64,000 bases of DNA from Rhodopseudomonas palustris (lineage in GTDB: Bacteria; Pseudomonadota; Alphaproteobacteria; Rhizobiales; Xanthobacteraceae): assembly GCF_013415845.1 (NCBI RefSeq), contig NZ_CP058907.1, positions 124,001 to 188,000 on the forward strand. The letters are read 5' to 3'. The notes beneath the pieces were generated by a model. That model searched no databases. It was not told where the DNA came from and saw only the letters and a list, made by a program, of their open reading frames with translations. The position numbers and the translations under genes were made by a program. Below, piece after piece: positions 37,082 to 46,119 of this stretch. How positions within the stretch are numbered: the stretch's first letter is position 1; each line of letters begins with the position of its first letter.

Positions 37082-37148
37082 TCACACACTCTCCGAAAAG
37101 AGCCGGTGTCACAGATCCAGCCCGACGTCCTTCCTGACGCGGAAAACG

Positions 37149-37164
37149 TTAACGATACGTTAAC
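37149..37164 (-). promoter_or_regulatory. Perfect CtrA-like box TTAA-N7-TTAA
   Basis: TTAA (37149-37152), 7 nt, TTAA (37160-37163) followed by CC, embedded in an ACGTTAAC direct repeat. It lies 68 bp upstream of the small gene at 37081 and matches the known CtrA consensus of alphaproteobacteria exactly. Binding is inferred. Confidence 0.5.
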
Positions 37165-37278
37165 CATAAAGACAGGAGCGCGAGACCAGGCTCGCGTCTG
37201 AATCCAGGGGCCGCCCGAGCGGCTCGGCTATTCGGCCGCTGCCACGGGGCCGCTGGACGACGACATTCGGCCCGCGCC

Positions 37279-38070
37279 TTATTGGACTGCGATGATGACG
37301 TGATCGGCTTCGAAGGTCACAGCGGCCTCGGCGTTCTCCGCGATTCCGAGATCTTCGGCATCCTGGCGCGGGACCACCGCAACGATGGTCTTGCCGCCCC
37401 CGATGTCGAGATTCACTTCCGAGTGCACCTCGGCGTCGACCCTGCGCTTGACCACGCCGCGAAACACGTTGCGGCGCAGCTTCGACGCCTCGTCGGGCGT
37501 GACGAGGCGCACGAACGGCGCCTTGATCAGCGCAAGCGCCTTGCGGCCGGGCGCAAGATCGAGCTGTTCGGCAGCGGCGTTGGTGATCGTCGCGTGGATG
37601 GTGAGGTCGTCCGACACTTTGAGTTCGACCTCGACGTCAACCGGCCAGCGCCGGATGCTGATGACCTCGACGATGAACTTGTTGCGCGCCGAGACCTTGA
37701 AGCCGCTCGCCCACAACAGCGCGTCGCCGATTTCCTCCAGCCCTTCTTCCGCGATCAGCGTCGAGATCTTCGTCAGATGCTCTTCAAGTCGGTGGAAGAC
37801 AGTGATCAACCGCCGCCCTTCCGGGGTGATGTCCGCGGCACCACCGACGCGGCCGCTGGTTCGGGTCAGGAACGCCGGCGTCGGCAGCAGATTGTTGATG
37901 GCGTCGACGGCTTCCCAGGCGGTCTTGTAACTCAGACCCATCGCTTTGGCGGCCTTGCTGATGCTGCCGTGTTCGGCGACGGCCTCGAGCAGGTGGATGC
38001 GGTCCCGACCCGCCAGAAGCCGTCCACCGCTGCGCAACACCAGATATGCGTCGATCTTGTTGTCTGCCAT
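37279..38070 (-). CDS. modE: Molybdate-responsive regulator ModE
   Basis: A 263-residue ModE. The N-terminal winged helix (GRDRIHLLEAVAEHGSISKAAKAMGLSYKTAWEAVDAINNL) is of the ModE/LysR-like type. The C-terminal half has two Mop/TOBE repeats: ARNKFIVEVISIRRWPVDVEVELKV ... LDLAPGRKALALIKAPFVRLVT, and RVDAEVHSEVNLDIGGGKTIVAVVPRQDAEDLGI. Two Mop units bind molybdate or tungstate, and the loaded dimer represses uptake genes. It is last in the minus-strand direction after the transporter and DUF2478 gene (120-bp gap), and probably controls the shared region at 42116-42760. Confidence 0.93.
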   Translation of the reverse strand: MADNKIDAYLVLRSGGRLLAGRDRIHLLEAVAEHGSISKAAKAMGLSYKTAWEAVDAINNLLPTPAFLTRTSGRVGGAADITPEGRRLITVFHRLEEHLTKISTLIAEEGLEEIGDALLWASGFKVSARNKFIVEVISIRRWPVDVEVELKVSDDLTIHATITNAAAEQLDLAPGRKALALIKAPFVRLVTPDEASKLRRNVFRGVVKRRVDAEVHSEVNLDIGGGKTIVAVVPRQDAEDLGIAENAEAAVTFEADHVIIAVQ

Positions 38071-38190
38071 CGCTCGTGCCGCGGGTCGCTTGCCAGCGGC
38101 TAACCTAGGCGATCTGGTGCGGACGCGAAAGCGAACGCCGGTAGAGGCGCTCTTGCGGGCAGTGCTCGCACCGCTAGTGTGGCTTCGCGA

Positions 38191-38727
38191 TCAGGTGTCC
38201 GCTGACTGGCGCTCTGCCGCAAGCGCGACGAACCAGGCAACGACGGCGTCGGCATCGGCCGGCAGCATCGTCCAGCCTTCGGCGGCGAACGCGATCCAGC
38301 CCGGCAGCATCGCCCGCTCCACGGCGACCAGCGCCGGGACGTCCTGCGCGAGCGCCAACCCGATCTCTTCGCGAATGCCGCGCCCGGCGATCTCTTCCTT
38401 GGCGAAGCGGCCGAACAACACCAGATCGGGCCGGACGGCGATCGCTTCGGCCAATCGCATCCGCGCGGTCGCGAGGCCATCGGCGTTCAGAATGCACGAG
38501 GTCGACCCCGGCCCCAGATCCTGGGACAACGCAATCGAATCGCCGCGAACGATATCGTCGAGCCAGAATGAGGCACGACCGTTCGAATGGCGCGGTCCAA
38601 GCCGCGGCACGAGCCCGGCGATACGAACGTCCGGAAGCCCGACGAGGCGGTCGCGCGCCGCAGCCAGGATCTCCTCAAGCACATCCCCGGGCTCATAGAC
38701 GATGACGGCGAGAGGAAGCGGGGCCAT
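38191..38727 (-). CDS. DUF2478 family protein
   Basis: A 178-residue protein from ATG 38727, starting MAPLPLAVIVYEPGDVLEEILAAARDRL. I recognise it as DUF2478, a small family often found with molybdenum-related ABC transport genes. The motif GPGSTSCILNADGLATARMRLAEAI and RPDLVLFGRFAKEEIAGRGIREEIGLAL are family-like. Family members are described as nucleoside-triphosphatase-like, but I see no classic Walker A here. It follows the ABC ATPase by 23 bp and precedes modE. Confidence 0.8.
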   Translation of the reverse strand: MAPLPLAVIVYEPGDVLEEILAAARDRLVGLPDVRIAGLVPRLGPRHSNGRASFWLDDIVRGDSIALSQDLGPGSTSCILNADGLATARMRLAEAIAVRPDLVLFGRFAKEEIAGRGIREEIGLALAQDVPALVAVERAMLPGWIAFAAEGWTMLPADADAVVAWFVALAAERQSADT

Positions 38728-38750
38728 CGGGCGGATCTCCTGGAGCTGAG

Positions 38751-39545
38751 TTAGCGGGCCGGCGTCGCCGACAGGTCGCAGCGTGTGACGACACGCCGTC
38801 CCATCGGGGTGGTCTCGATCGCGAGGTCGAGGCCGTAAAGCTCGCGCAACCGTTCGGCGGTGAGGATCCCGTCGACCGGCCCGACCGCGACCGGCTGGCC
38901 GCGGCCCAGGATCACGACGTGATCGGCGATCGCAAACGCATGCTCGGGTTCGTGGGTCGACACCAGCAGCGACAGCCCGCGCGCCGACAGCGCCCGAATC
39001 TGATCCAGCAGGCCGAAGCGGTTGCCGAGGTCCAGACTGGCGGTCGGCTCGTCCATGATGATCAGCTCGGTGTCCTGCGTCAGGGCGCGCGCGATCAGCA
39101 TCAATTGTCGCTGCCCCCCCGAAATGCGGTCGGCGGATCGGTCGGCGATATCGGCAATGCCGAGCGACTCCAGCGCGCGCCAGGCCGCCGCATAGTCGTC
39201 GCGGCCTGGCGCGGCGAATATGCCGAGCCGCGCGGTTCGGCCCATCACCACGATATCGATCACGCTATGGCTTGGATCGCCCTGGTAGGCTTGCGGAACG
39301 TGAGCGATCCGGCGTGCGATCTGCTCCGGGCGCAGCGTCGCGATATCGTCTCCGCCGATCATGATCCGGCCGCGCAGGGGTGGGACAATTCCTAGCACCG
39401 CCTTGAATAGCGTCGTCTTGCCGACGCCGTTCGGCCCCATCAGGCAAGTCGTGCTGCTGCCCGACAGAACAAGGTCGATTCCTTCGGCGAGCGGCTGCCC
39501 GTCATAGCCGATCGCAACGTCGTCGAGGACGAGGCGCCCGGTCAC
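38751..39545 (-). CDS. ABC transporter ATP-binding protein, BtuD/FecE/MolC type
   Basis: A 264-residue ATPase starting with GTG at 39545; the GTGA overlaps the permease stop. Motifs are Walker A GPNGVGKTT, Q-loop HVPQAYQGD, signature ISGGQRQLMLIARAL, Walker B LIIMDEPTASLDLG and switch His in LVSTHEPEHAF. The class (iron-siderophore, cobalamin and molybdate importers) is set by sequence style and by the BtuC-type permease next to it. Confidence 0.94.
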   Translation of the reverse strand: MTGRLVLDDVAIGYDGQPLAEGIDLVLSGSSTTCLMGPNGVGKTTLFKAVLGIVPPLRGRIMIGGDDIATLRPEQIARRIAHVPQAYQGDPSHSVIDIVVMGRTARLGIFAAPGRDDYAAAWRALESLGIADIADRSADRISGGQRQLMLIARALTQDTELIIMDEPTASLDLGNRFGLLDQIRALSARGLSLLVSTHEPEHAFAIADHVVILGRGQPVAVGPVDGILTAERLRELYGLDLAIETTPMGRRVVTRCDLSATPAR

Positions 39546-40564
39546 TCGCGCCTCCAGATCGAACGAGATCCCCGTCGCGTCATCAGCCAGACGAACAAAC
39601 CCCCGCCTACCAAGGCCGTCAGCACACCGATCGGAATCTCGATCGTTGCGGCGGTGCGGGCGATGGTGTCGACCACGACCATGAAGGCCGCGCCGATCAG
39701 GATCGACACGGGAAGTAGTCGGTCGAAGCGCGGCCCGACCAGGAGCCGGGCGAGATGCGGCACCATCAGGCCGACCCAGCCGATGATGCCGGAGATCGCG
39801 ACGACGCTCGCAGTGATCAACGTCGCCGCGACGATGACGATCTGCCGGGTTCGGCGGACGTCGACGCCGAGCGCACGCGCGTCGTCGTCGCCGCAGGACA
39901 GCACGCTGATGCGCCAGCGCAGCAGAAACAGCGGGATCATGCCGATCGCGACCGTCGGCGCGACGACCGCGATATCGTCGGGTCGGATGCTGGCCAGGCT
40001 GCCGAGCAGCCAATAGGTGATCATTGGCAGTTGCGCGTAGGGATCGGCGACGATCTTCACCAGCGAAATCGCCGCCGCCGCGAGCGCGCCGACGACGATG
40101 CCGGACAGCACCAACATCAGGATGTCGCCGCGCTGGCGCAGCGACCACGCCAGCGTCACGACCAGGATCACCGTCAGCGATCCGGTCACGAAGCCCAACG
40201 CTTGGATCATCGCAACCGGCAGCCCGAACAGGATGCCGACCACCGCGCCGAACCCCGCGCCTTGCGAGACGCCGAGGATGTCTGGAGACACCAGCGGATT
40301 GCGGAACAGGCTCTGATACGCGGCGCCGGCGGCCGACAGCGCCCCGCCAACGCAGATCGCCGCGGCGATGCGCGGCAGCCGCACTTGAAACAGCACCGCC
40401 GCGATCTGTCCGTCGATGTGGCCACCACCGATCCACGCCGCGATCGCCGCGACGACGTCACCCGGCGCAATACGATATGGCCCGATCCCGGCGGCGCTCA
40501 CCACGACGACCAGCAACAGGATGGCAAGGCCGGCGACGACCGGCGTGACGCGCAGGATCGGCAC
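39542..40564 (-). CDS. ABC transporter permease, BtuC/FecCD/MolB type
   Basis: A 340-residue permease of the BtuC/FecCD family, with about ten hydrophobic segments. Hallmarks are RLPRIAAAICVGGALSAAGAAYQSLFRNPLVSPDILGVSQGAGFGA, the loop GVDVRRTRQIVIVAATLITASVVAISGIIGWVGLMVPHLARLL, and GPRFDRLLPVSILIGAAFMVVVDTIAR. It starts with GTG at 40564, 1 bp after the binding-protein stop. The family takes up metal chelates, vitamin B12, heme, and in MolBC also molybdate or tungstate. Confidence 0.95.
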   Translation of the reverse strand: MPILRVTPVVAGLAILLLVVVVSAAGIGPYRIAPGDVVAAIAAWIGGGHIDGQIAAVLFQVRLPRIAAAICVGGALSAAGAAYQSLFRNPLVSPDILGVSQGAGFGAVVGILFGLPVAMIQALGFVTGSLTVILVVTLAWSLRQRGDILMLVLSGIVVGALAAAAISLVKIVADPYAQLPMITYWLLGSLASIRPDDIAVVAPTVAIGMIPLFLLRWRISVLSCGDDDARALGVDVRRTRQIVIVAATLITASVVAISGIIGWVGLMVPHLARLLVGPRFDRLLPVSILIGAAFMVVVDTIARTAATIEIPIGVLTALVGGGLFVWLMTRRGSRSIWRRE

Positions 40565-40565
40565 C

Positions 40566-41615
40566 TCAGCGACGAAGCCCTTCGAGGAGCCGGTCGAGAT
40601 CGCCGTCCTGCACCTCGACTTGGTAGAACAGGCGATAGAAGTCGCGCAGTTCGGTCTTCAGATCGGACGTCACCGGCGCCGGATAGAGCGCGTGCAGTAG
40701 CAGCGGCAGACCGATCAGGCGATTGAGCGAAGGCGGCAGGTCGATCGTGCCGAACGGCTGGTTCGGCAGCAGAAACACCCGCTTGTTCTGAACGGCCGGG
40801 ATCGGCTGCCACTCGGGGCGGCTCATGATCAGATCCCGCACGGCTGGATCGATGGTGATGATCGTATCCGGCGCCCAGCCGATCACATGCTCGGGCGACA
40901 CGCGCGCAAGCCCGCCAGCCTCGCGGATGCCTTCGACGACGTTGACGGCGCCGACCCGCTCGATGATCTCGGTATTGATCGAGCCCCGCGACCCGGTCTC
41001 GAACCCGTCGTTGCCGCGCGCGAGATAAATGCGCGGACGTGACGCCGCGGGCACCGCCCCGACGACGCGGTCGACCTCGGCGAAGATCGCCTCGCTGGCT
41101 TTGGCCAATTCCTCGCCGCGCGCGCTCACTCCGAGGATCTGCGCAAGGAGCCGGATCGCGGCGGGCGTGTTTTCAAAGCGACCGTCGATCAGCACGTAGG
41201 GAATGCCGGTCTGCGCCTGAATGCGATCGGCGATCGAGCGATAGGTTTCGTTGACCGATCCAAGATCGATGATGAGATCCGGCTTGCTCGCCATCAATCG
41301 CTCGGCGCTGATGGTATCGCCGCGGCCGGTCAGCCGGCCGAGCTCCGGAAGATCGCGCACCTTCGGCAGCAGGAAAGGCTTGTCGATGTCGCGTGGCGTG
41401 CGCCCCCAGCCGATCATCTTTTCCGGCGCGACCACATAGAGAAAGATCCCGGCGGGCGGACCCGCGGCGAACACGCGGGTAATGTAGTCCGGCACCTCGA
41501 CGCGGCGCCCCACGGAGTCCGTCACGGTGCGCGCGTGTACGGCCGACGCGCACACGGCGAACGTCAGCATCGTCAGCCCAAGCAGGACGACCAGACGCCG
41601 GGCTGGTCCGATCAT
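40566..41615 (-). CDS. ABC transporter periplasmic binding protein, FecB/BtuF/MolA type
   Basis: A 349-residue class III binding protein with a Sec signal peptide ([28 protein letters not shown]). The mature start is [24 protein letters not shown], typical of FecB/BtuF-like proteins. [35 protein letters not shown] and [15 protein letters not shown] are the two lobe motifs. The start is ATG 41615, overlapping the TrmO-like gene (ATGA). With ModE and DUF2478 next to it, molybdate, tungstate or a metal chelate is the likely ligand; an iron-siderophore cannot be excluded. Confidence 0.92.
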   Translation of the reverse strand: MIGPARRLVVLLGLTMLTFAVCASAVHARTVTDSVGRRVEVPDYITRVFAAGPPAGIFLYVVAPEKMIGWGRTPRDIDKPFLLPKVRDLPELGRLTGRGDTISAERLMASKPDLIIDLGSVNETYRSIADRIQAQTGIPYVLIDGRFENTPAAIRLLAQILGVSARGEELAKASEAIFAEVDRVVGAVPAASRPRIYLARGNDGFETGSRGSINTEIIERVGAVNVVEGIREAGGLARVSPEHVIGWAPDTIITIDPAVRDLIMSRPEWQPIPAVQNKRVFLLPNQPFGTIDLPPSLNRLIGLPLLLHALYPAPVTSDLKTELRDFYRLFYQVEVQDGDLDRLLEGLRR

Positions 41616-42115
41616 CGCCGCGGCTCGCCGACCTGGAAATCGCCCGGCTTCGGCGGTGCCAGCGGCATGAATTCGGCGCGGTCCGGCTTCAGATCGACCA
41701 GCGGCGTGCCGTCCAGGCAATCGAGCCCCCGAACCAACAGGTTGGCGCCGTCGCGGCGGTCGACACGGGCGATCGAGGTGCCGATCGGGTTCGGCCTGAG
41801 CGGCGAGCGGATCGAAAACGTGCCGCGCGCGTCGCCGTCATTGCGCGGGCACTGCAGCAGCAGATCGCGCCGCGACCGATGCAGCCAGTAGAACACCTCG
41901 AGCAATGTGCCGTCGTCGATGCCGGCGAGAGCCGGCAGCCAAGTCTCGAACACCTCGATGCGGCAAACCGGACCATCGGCGCGGCCGTGGCGCGGGCACT
42001 CCTCGAGCCTGTTCCACGGCGTGTGGATGCGGCCGATGAAGACCACGCCGACGTCGGGGCTTCCCGACCAGTCTGAAGCGAGTTCGCCAGCTCGGATGTC
42101 GTCGGTCGCGTCCAT
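41612..42115 (-). CDS. TrmO/TsaA-family SAM-dependent methyltransferase-like protein
   Basis: A 167-residue TsaA-like beta-barrel protein. [59 protein letters not shown] and [19 protein letters not shown] contain the RPNPIG motif of TrmO, the enzyme that methylates t6A37 in tRNA-Thr. The start is taken as ATG 42115; a GTG at 42127 is possible. It lacks the C-terminal domain of full-length TrmO. It heads the transporter operon (ATGA overlap), so it may modify something other than tRNA, or be an accessory of metal uptake. Confidence 0.85.
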   Translation of the reverse strand: MDATDDIRAGELASDWSGSPDVGVVFIGRIHTPWNRLEECPRHGRADGPVCRIEVFETWLPALAGIDDGTLLEVFYWLHRSRRDLLLQCPRNDGDARGTFSIRSPLRPNPIGTSIARVDRRDGANLLVRGLDCLDGTPLVDLKPDRAEFMPLAPPKPGDFQVGEPRR

Positions 42116-42760
42116 GTTTCGTCTCACATGCCCTCTGCTGGCCAGAATCAGGTCCCGGCGCAGGTAAGGGCATAGTCAGATATATGTAAACTGAGTAAAC
42201 AATATCGACCTTCGACTACCGACGCGCCATAACGCTAGCCTGACCAGCTCTCGTCCCTGGTGACCAGCCCAAGCGTAGAATGTTGCATAATAGCAACAAT
42301 CAGTGGTAAAAACAGCCGAAAAACGGCCTAACATAGCACCAAAATACCTAACTGCTCAAGCCGTAGGCATTTGCTTGCGACGTGACCTAATTTGCTCATT
42401 GCGATCGGCAAAGCCGTCGGCGCAGATATTTTATATAAATGGATTATACGATTGTGGCTTAGTAATGGTCGTTCGAAAGTCTCTGCCAGCACCTGGAGCG
42501 ACTCCCCGCGCGGCATGCGAACAGCCGGCGGCCCTTCGGATCGGCATCTCTGCCCGGCAAAACTTCCCGGCTGAACAAAGCACTCGCCGCAACGTCCTCG
42601 CGCCTCGATCGCACGACGCTCGCTCGGACCGGTCGCCAGACGAGCGCGGCCGAGCGGCCGAAGCGGCAATCACACGACATCAAAGTCGCCACCAGCCGAC
42701 CACGGCCTGCGGCGCTTTTCGTTTTCCGACGCAAAGGGGCGTCGTCCACAGGGGGCAAGA
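42116..42760. promoter_or_regulatory. Divergent regulatory region of the TonB-dependent uptake island
   Basis: This 645-bp region separates the two arms of the uptake island. It is AT-rich from about 42175 to 42480. Structures seen are: GTAAAC-TGA-GTAAAC direct repeat (42186-42200) inside an imperfect AT-rich palindrome (42178-42206); TGTTGC-ATAATA-GCAACA inverted repeat (42281-42298); two TGACCAGC copies 20 bp apart (42241, 42261); and an AT-rich block with a TTATAC half near 42421-42452 that vaguely resembles ModE sites. Two frames here (42303-42764 and 42328-42669) have no protein-like features, and I call no gene. Confidence 0.55.
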
Positions 42761-44944
42761 ATGAAACGAGTCAACCGGTTGAGTGTCCTGCTCGCGAGCG
42801 CAGCGACGATGACTTCGGTCAACGCTGCGCAAGCGGGCAACGAAGGCGTCTATGAATTGGGGACGATTCATGTGACCGCGGCAGGCGCCAACTCATCGGA
42901 GTTCAACAACTTCGGCGGCAGCACGATCTCCAACCAGCAGACCGAGCGCTTCGATAAGCACACGCTCGACAGGGCGATCGACCTCGTACCGGGCGTAGCC
43001 GCCGGGACCACCGGCAGCCAGCGCAACGAGACCAACATCTATGTTCACGGTTTCGACCGGCTGCAGGTGCCGCTGTCGATCGACGGCGTGCGCATCTATC
43101 TCCCCGCCGACAACCGGATCGACTTCTCCCGCTTCCTCACCGACGACATCTCCGAGATTCAGATCGCCAAGGGTTACGTCTCCGTGCTCGACGGTCCAGG
43201 GGGGCTCGGCGGCGCCATCAACCTCGTGACGAAAAAGCCGGTACGGCCGATCGAAGGCGAGTGGCGCTCGCAGGCCGAATTCGGCAACGGCGGCCGGTTC
43301 GACGGATTCCGTAATTACGGGCGAGTCGGCGGCAAGCAAAACGACTATTACTTCCAAGCAAGCGCGAGCTGGCAGAAGATCGACGGTTGGGAGCTGCCGT
43401 CGAGCTTTACGCCGACCTCGATCGAGAACGGCGGACGCCGCGACTTCTCGTCGTCGAACGATTGGAGCGTCAACCTGAAAGCCGGATGGACGCCCAATCC
43501 GGAGGACGAGTACTCGATCAACTTCATCCGCCAGAACGGCGAGAAGGGCGCGCCCTACAATGTCGAGCCGACGGCGTCGCAGAAATACTGGTCGTGGCCG
43601 TATTGGAACGTGCAGATCCTGTCGGCGGCGACCAAAACCGCGATCGGCGATGATGCCTACGTCAAGACGCGAACCTTCTGGGAAACGTTCGACAACGCGA
43701 TCGACATGTGGGACGACGCAGCGCAGACGCTGCGCTATTCGAGCAGCGCGTCGCGCTCGATCTATCAGGATTGGGCAATCGGCAATTCGATCGAGGTCGG
43801 CAAGGATTTCGGCCGGTTCGATACGCTGAAATTCGCTACTCACGTGCGGCGCGACAACCACTCCGAGTGGAACGAGCTTTACACCGACCGCTACGGCCTG
43901 AACGGCACGACGACGCCGAAGAGCAAGACCTGCGCCACCACCAAAACGGCCAACATCAATTGCTTCGATGAACCGGCCCAGACCTCGACCGAAGACACCT
44001 ATTCAGTCGCGACCGAGAACACCGTGCATTTCGGACCAGACATCGACTGGGTGCAGGGCGTCAGCTACGATTGGCGCCACCTCAGCAAGGCCGAGGAATA
44101 CGTGCTGGGGCAGGTCAACAAGTCGGTGTATTATGAGCCGTATTGGATCAACTACAGGCTGACCGATTCTTCGGCGCTGAACTGGCAGACCGCGGCGGTC
44201 TGGCGCTATTCAGAAACCGCCAAGCTGTTTGCGAACATCTCTGACCGCACCCGCTTCCCGACGTTGTTCGAGCGGTTCAGCTCACGGTTCGGCACCGGCG
44301 CCTCCAATCCCGATCTGGCGCCGGAGCGTGCCATCAATTACCAGATCGGCTGGACCAACGCGTTTGCCCCGAAAAGCCAAGTCTCGATCCTCGGCTACTA
44401 CGCCACGGTCGAAAACATGATGCAGTCGGTCGCGACCGGCAAAAGCTACACCGACCCGATCACCGGCAAGGTCTCCGCGATCACGCAATACCAAAATGTC
44501 GGTGACGGCCACCGCTACGGCGTCGATTTCGCAATCGACTATGCTTTCACCCCCACGCTGATCGCGGGCGGCAACATCTCCTACATCCACAACGTGCTCA
44601 CCAATCCGATCGATCTGACCATCGAGCAGACCGGCATTCCGACCGTGAAGGGCATGGTCTACGCGACCTACAGTCCGATCGAGGGGCTGTCGCTGACGCC
44701 GAACGTGACCTACGCAGACGAACGATGGTCACAGAAGACCGAGGTGATCAACAACAAGACGGTCTCCAGCTACGTGAAGACCGGCGCCTATGTGCTGGCC
44801 AACTTCGCGACGGAGTACAAGGTGCGCGAGAACTTCACAGTGTCGGGCGGCGTGAAGAACATCTTCGACAGAAACTACCAGCTTGCCTGGGGCTATCCGG
44901 AGCCCGGCCGCACGTTCTACGTCGGCTTCAAGGGCACCTTCTGA
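42761..44944 (+). CDS. TonB-dependent outer-membrane receptor
   Basis: A 727-residue receptor with a signal peptide (MKRVNRLSVLLASAATMTSVNAAQA), a TonB-box region near YELGTIHVTAA, and a plug domain (FDKHTLDRAIDLVPGVAAGTTGSQRNETNIYVHGFDRLQVPLSIDGVRIYLPAD ... GPGGLGGAINLVTKKP). A 22-strand barrel of about 570 residues ends with GRTFYVGFKGTF, whose terminal Phe is the outer-membrane insertion signal. An AGGGGGC ribosome site precedes ATG 42761. It is divergent from a MolABC-type operon and followed by its own exbB-exbD-tonB, so it should bring the same ligand through the outer membrane. Confidence 0.96.
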   Translation: MKRVNRLSVLLASAATMTSVNAAQAGNEGVYELGTIHVTAAGANSSEFNNFGGSTISNQQTERFDKHTLDRAIDLVPGVAAGTTGSQRNETNIYVHGFDRLQVPLSIDGVRIYLPADNRIDFSRFLTDDISEIQIAKGYVSVLDGPGGLGGAINLVTKKPVRPIEGEWRSQAEFGNGGRFDGFRNYGRVGGKQNDYYFQASASWQKIDGWELPSSFTPTSIENGGRRDFSSSNDWSVNLKAGWTPNPEDEYSINFIRQNGEKGAPYNVEPTASQKYWSWPYWNVQILSAATKTAIGDDAYVKTRTFWETFDNAIDMWDDAAQTLRYSSSASRSIYQDWAIGNSIEVGKDFGRFDTLKFATHVRRDNHSEWNELYTDRYGLNGTTTPKSKTCATTKTANINCFDEPAQTSTEDTYSVATENTVHFGPDIDWVQGVSYDWRHLSKAEEYVLGQVNKSVYYEPYWINYRLTDSSALNWQTAAVWRYSETAKLFANISDRTRFPTLFERFSSRFGTGASNPDLAPERAINYQIGWTNAFAPKSQVSILGYYATVENMMQSVATGKSYTDPITGKVSAITQYQNVGDGHRYGVDFAIDYAFTPTLIAGGNISYIHNVLTNPIDLTIEQTGIPTVKGMVYATYSPIEGLSLTPNVTYADERWSQKTEVINNKTVSSYVKTGAYVLANFATEYKVRENFTVSGGVKNIFDRNYQLAWGYPEPGRTFYVGFKGTF

Positions 44945-45000
44945 CCGAATGGCGGACGCAAGCAGGCCCCGTCGAGACGGGGCCTGCGACGGAGAATTCG

Positions 45001-45639
45001 ATGCACGACATCTCGCTCACCCCCGCCGCCGTGTTCGCCCAGGCCGGGCCGGTCGTCAAAACCGTGCTGGTCCTGTTGCTCGCGGCATCGATCCTGAGCT
45101 GGGTCTGGATCGTGGAGGCGGTGGTGGCGTTCATGCGGCTGTCGGCCGCGCTCCGCCGCAGCCGCAACGGCGATGAGGCAACAATCCTCGCCACCGTCTC
45201 CGCCGCGGGCGCAGCGGCGCGCGATGCATTGCCGCGAGGCACCAGCGAAGCCGATCGTCGGGCGAAAGTCGTCGACACCATGACGCGAGCCGCGCGCGAC
45301 CTGATCCTGAAGGCCGAAGCGGGGCTGCCCAATCTGGCGATCGTGTCCTCGGTAGCGCCTTTCGTCGGCCTGTTTGGGACGGTGTGGGGAATCATGACCA
45401 GCTTTGCCGGCATCGCCGAAGCGCGCGACACCAGCCTTGCCGTGGTCGCACCCGGCATCGCCGAGGCGCTTGCGGCCACCGCCTGGGGTCTCGCGGCCGC
45501 GATCCCGGCGTCGATCGGTTACAACCGCATCGGCGCATTGTTCAACCGGACGGCAATCGCGCTCGACGATTTCGTGCAGGCAGAGGCCGAGCGCCTGATC
45601 GGCGCGGACCTCGAACGCGCCTCCGCGAGATCACGATAG
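45001..45639 (+). CDS. exbB: Biopolymer transport protein ExbB
   Basis: A 212-residue inner-membrane protein with three helices: KTVLVLLLAASILSWVWIVEAVVAFM, LAIVSSVAPFVGLFGTVWGIMTSF and GIAEALAATAWGLAAAIPASIGY. The helix 2-3 motifs APFVGLFGTVWGI and EALAATAWGLAAAIP are diagnostic of ExbB/TolQ. The start is ATG 45001 behind GGAGA; an upstream in-frame extension into the receptor gene is not used. With ExbD it uses the proton gradient to drive TonB. Confidence 0.95.
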   Translation: MHDISLTPAAVFAQAGPVVKTVLVLLLAASILSWVWIVEAVVAFMRLSAALRRSRNGDEATILATVSAAGAAARDALPRGTSEADRRAKVVDTMTRAARDLILKAEAGLPNLAIVSSVAPFVGLFGTVWGIMTSFAGIAEARDTSLAVVAPGIAEALAATAWGLAAAIPASIGYNRIGALFNRTAIALDDFVQAEAERLIGADLERASARSR

Positions 45640-45651
45640 GAGCGCCGCGTC

Positions 45652-46119
45652 ATGGGCGTTCTTGAACCGATACGCTCTCGGGGCAATGATCTCCGCCCGC
45701 AGGCGGAGATCAACGTCACGCCGCTCGTCGACGTGATGCTCGTCCTCCTCATCGTTTTCATGGTGACGGCGCCGATGCTCACCGCCGGCCTGCCGGTCGA
45801 TCTGCCGAAAGCGACGACCGCGCACCCGCTCGAGCGATCCGAACCGATCGTGGTCACGCTCGATCGCGACGGCAACGCCCAGCTCGGCGACAAGGGCGTC
45901 GCGGTGGACGGGCTCGGCGATGCCATCCTGACGCTGACCGCTGGCGACCGAACGCGTGCCATCCATGTCCGCGCCGATCGCGAATGCCGGCACGGGGCTG
46001 TGGTGGCCGTGCTCGACCAACTCGGCGCCCACGGCCTGTCCCGCATCGCGATCCTGACCGAGCGCGCCCCTGGCGGCCGCGCGCCGCGCCCAGACGACAA
46101 ACCACGCGATTCGAGATGA
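45652..46119 (+). CDS. exbD: Biopolymer transport protein ExbD
   Basis: A 155-residue ExbD with one N-terminal membrane helix: AEINVTPLVDVMLVLLIVFMVTAPML. The essential Asp (VDVMLVLL) is in place. The periplasmic part (IVVTLDRDGNAQLGD, AIHVRADRECRHGAVVAVLDQLGAHGLSRIAILTE) matches the ExbD/TolR fold. It starts 12 bp after exbB, and its stop overlaps tonB as ATGA. Confidence 0.95.
   Translation: MGVLEPIRSRGNDLRPQAEINVTPLVDVMLVLLIVFMVTAPMLTAGLPVDLPKATTAHPLERSEPIVVTLDRDGNAQLGDKGVAVDGLGDAILTLTAGDRTRAIHVRADRECRHGAVVAVLDQLGAHGLSRIAILTERAPGGRAPRPDDKPRDSR

Noticed and set aside
42303..42764. Frame of 153 codons upstream of the TonB-dependent receptor
   Set aside because: It crosses the AT-rich regulatory part, overlaps the receptor start and has no protein-like pattern; treated as regulatory DNA.
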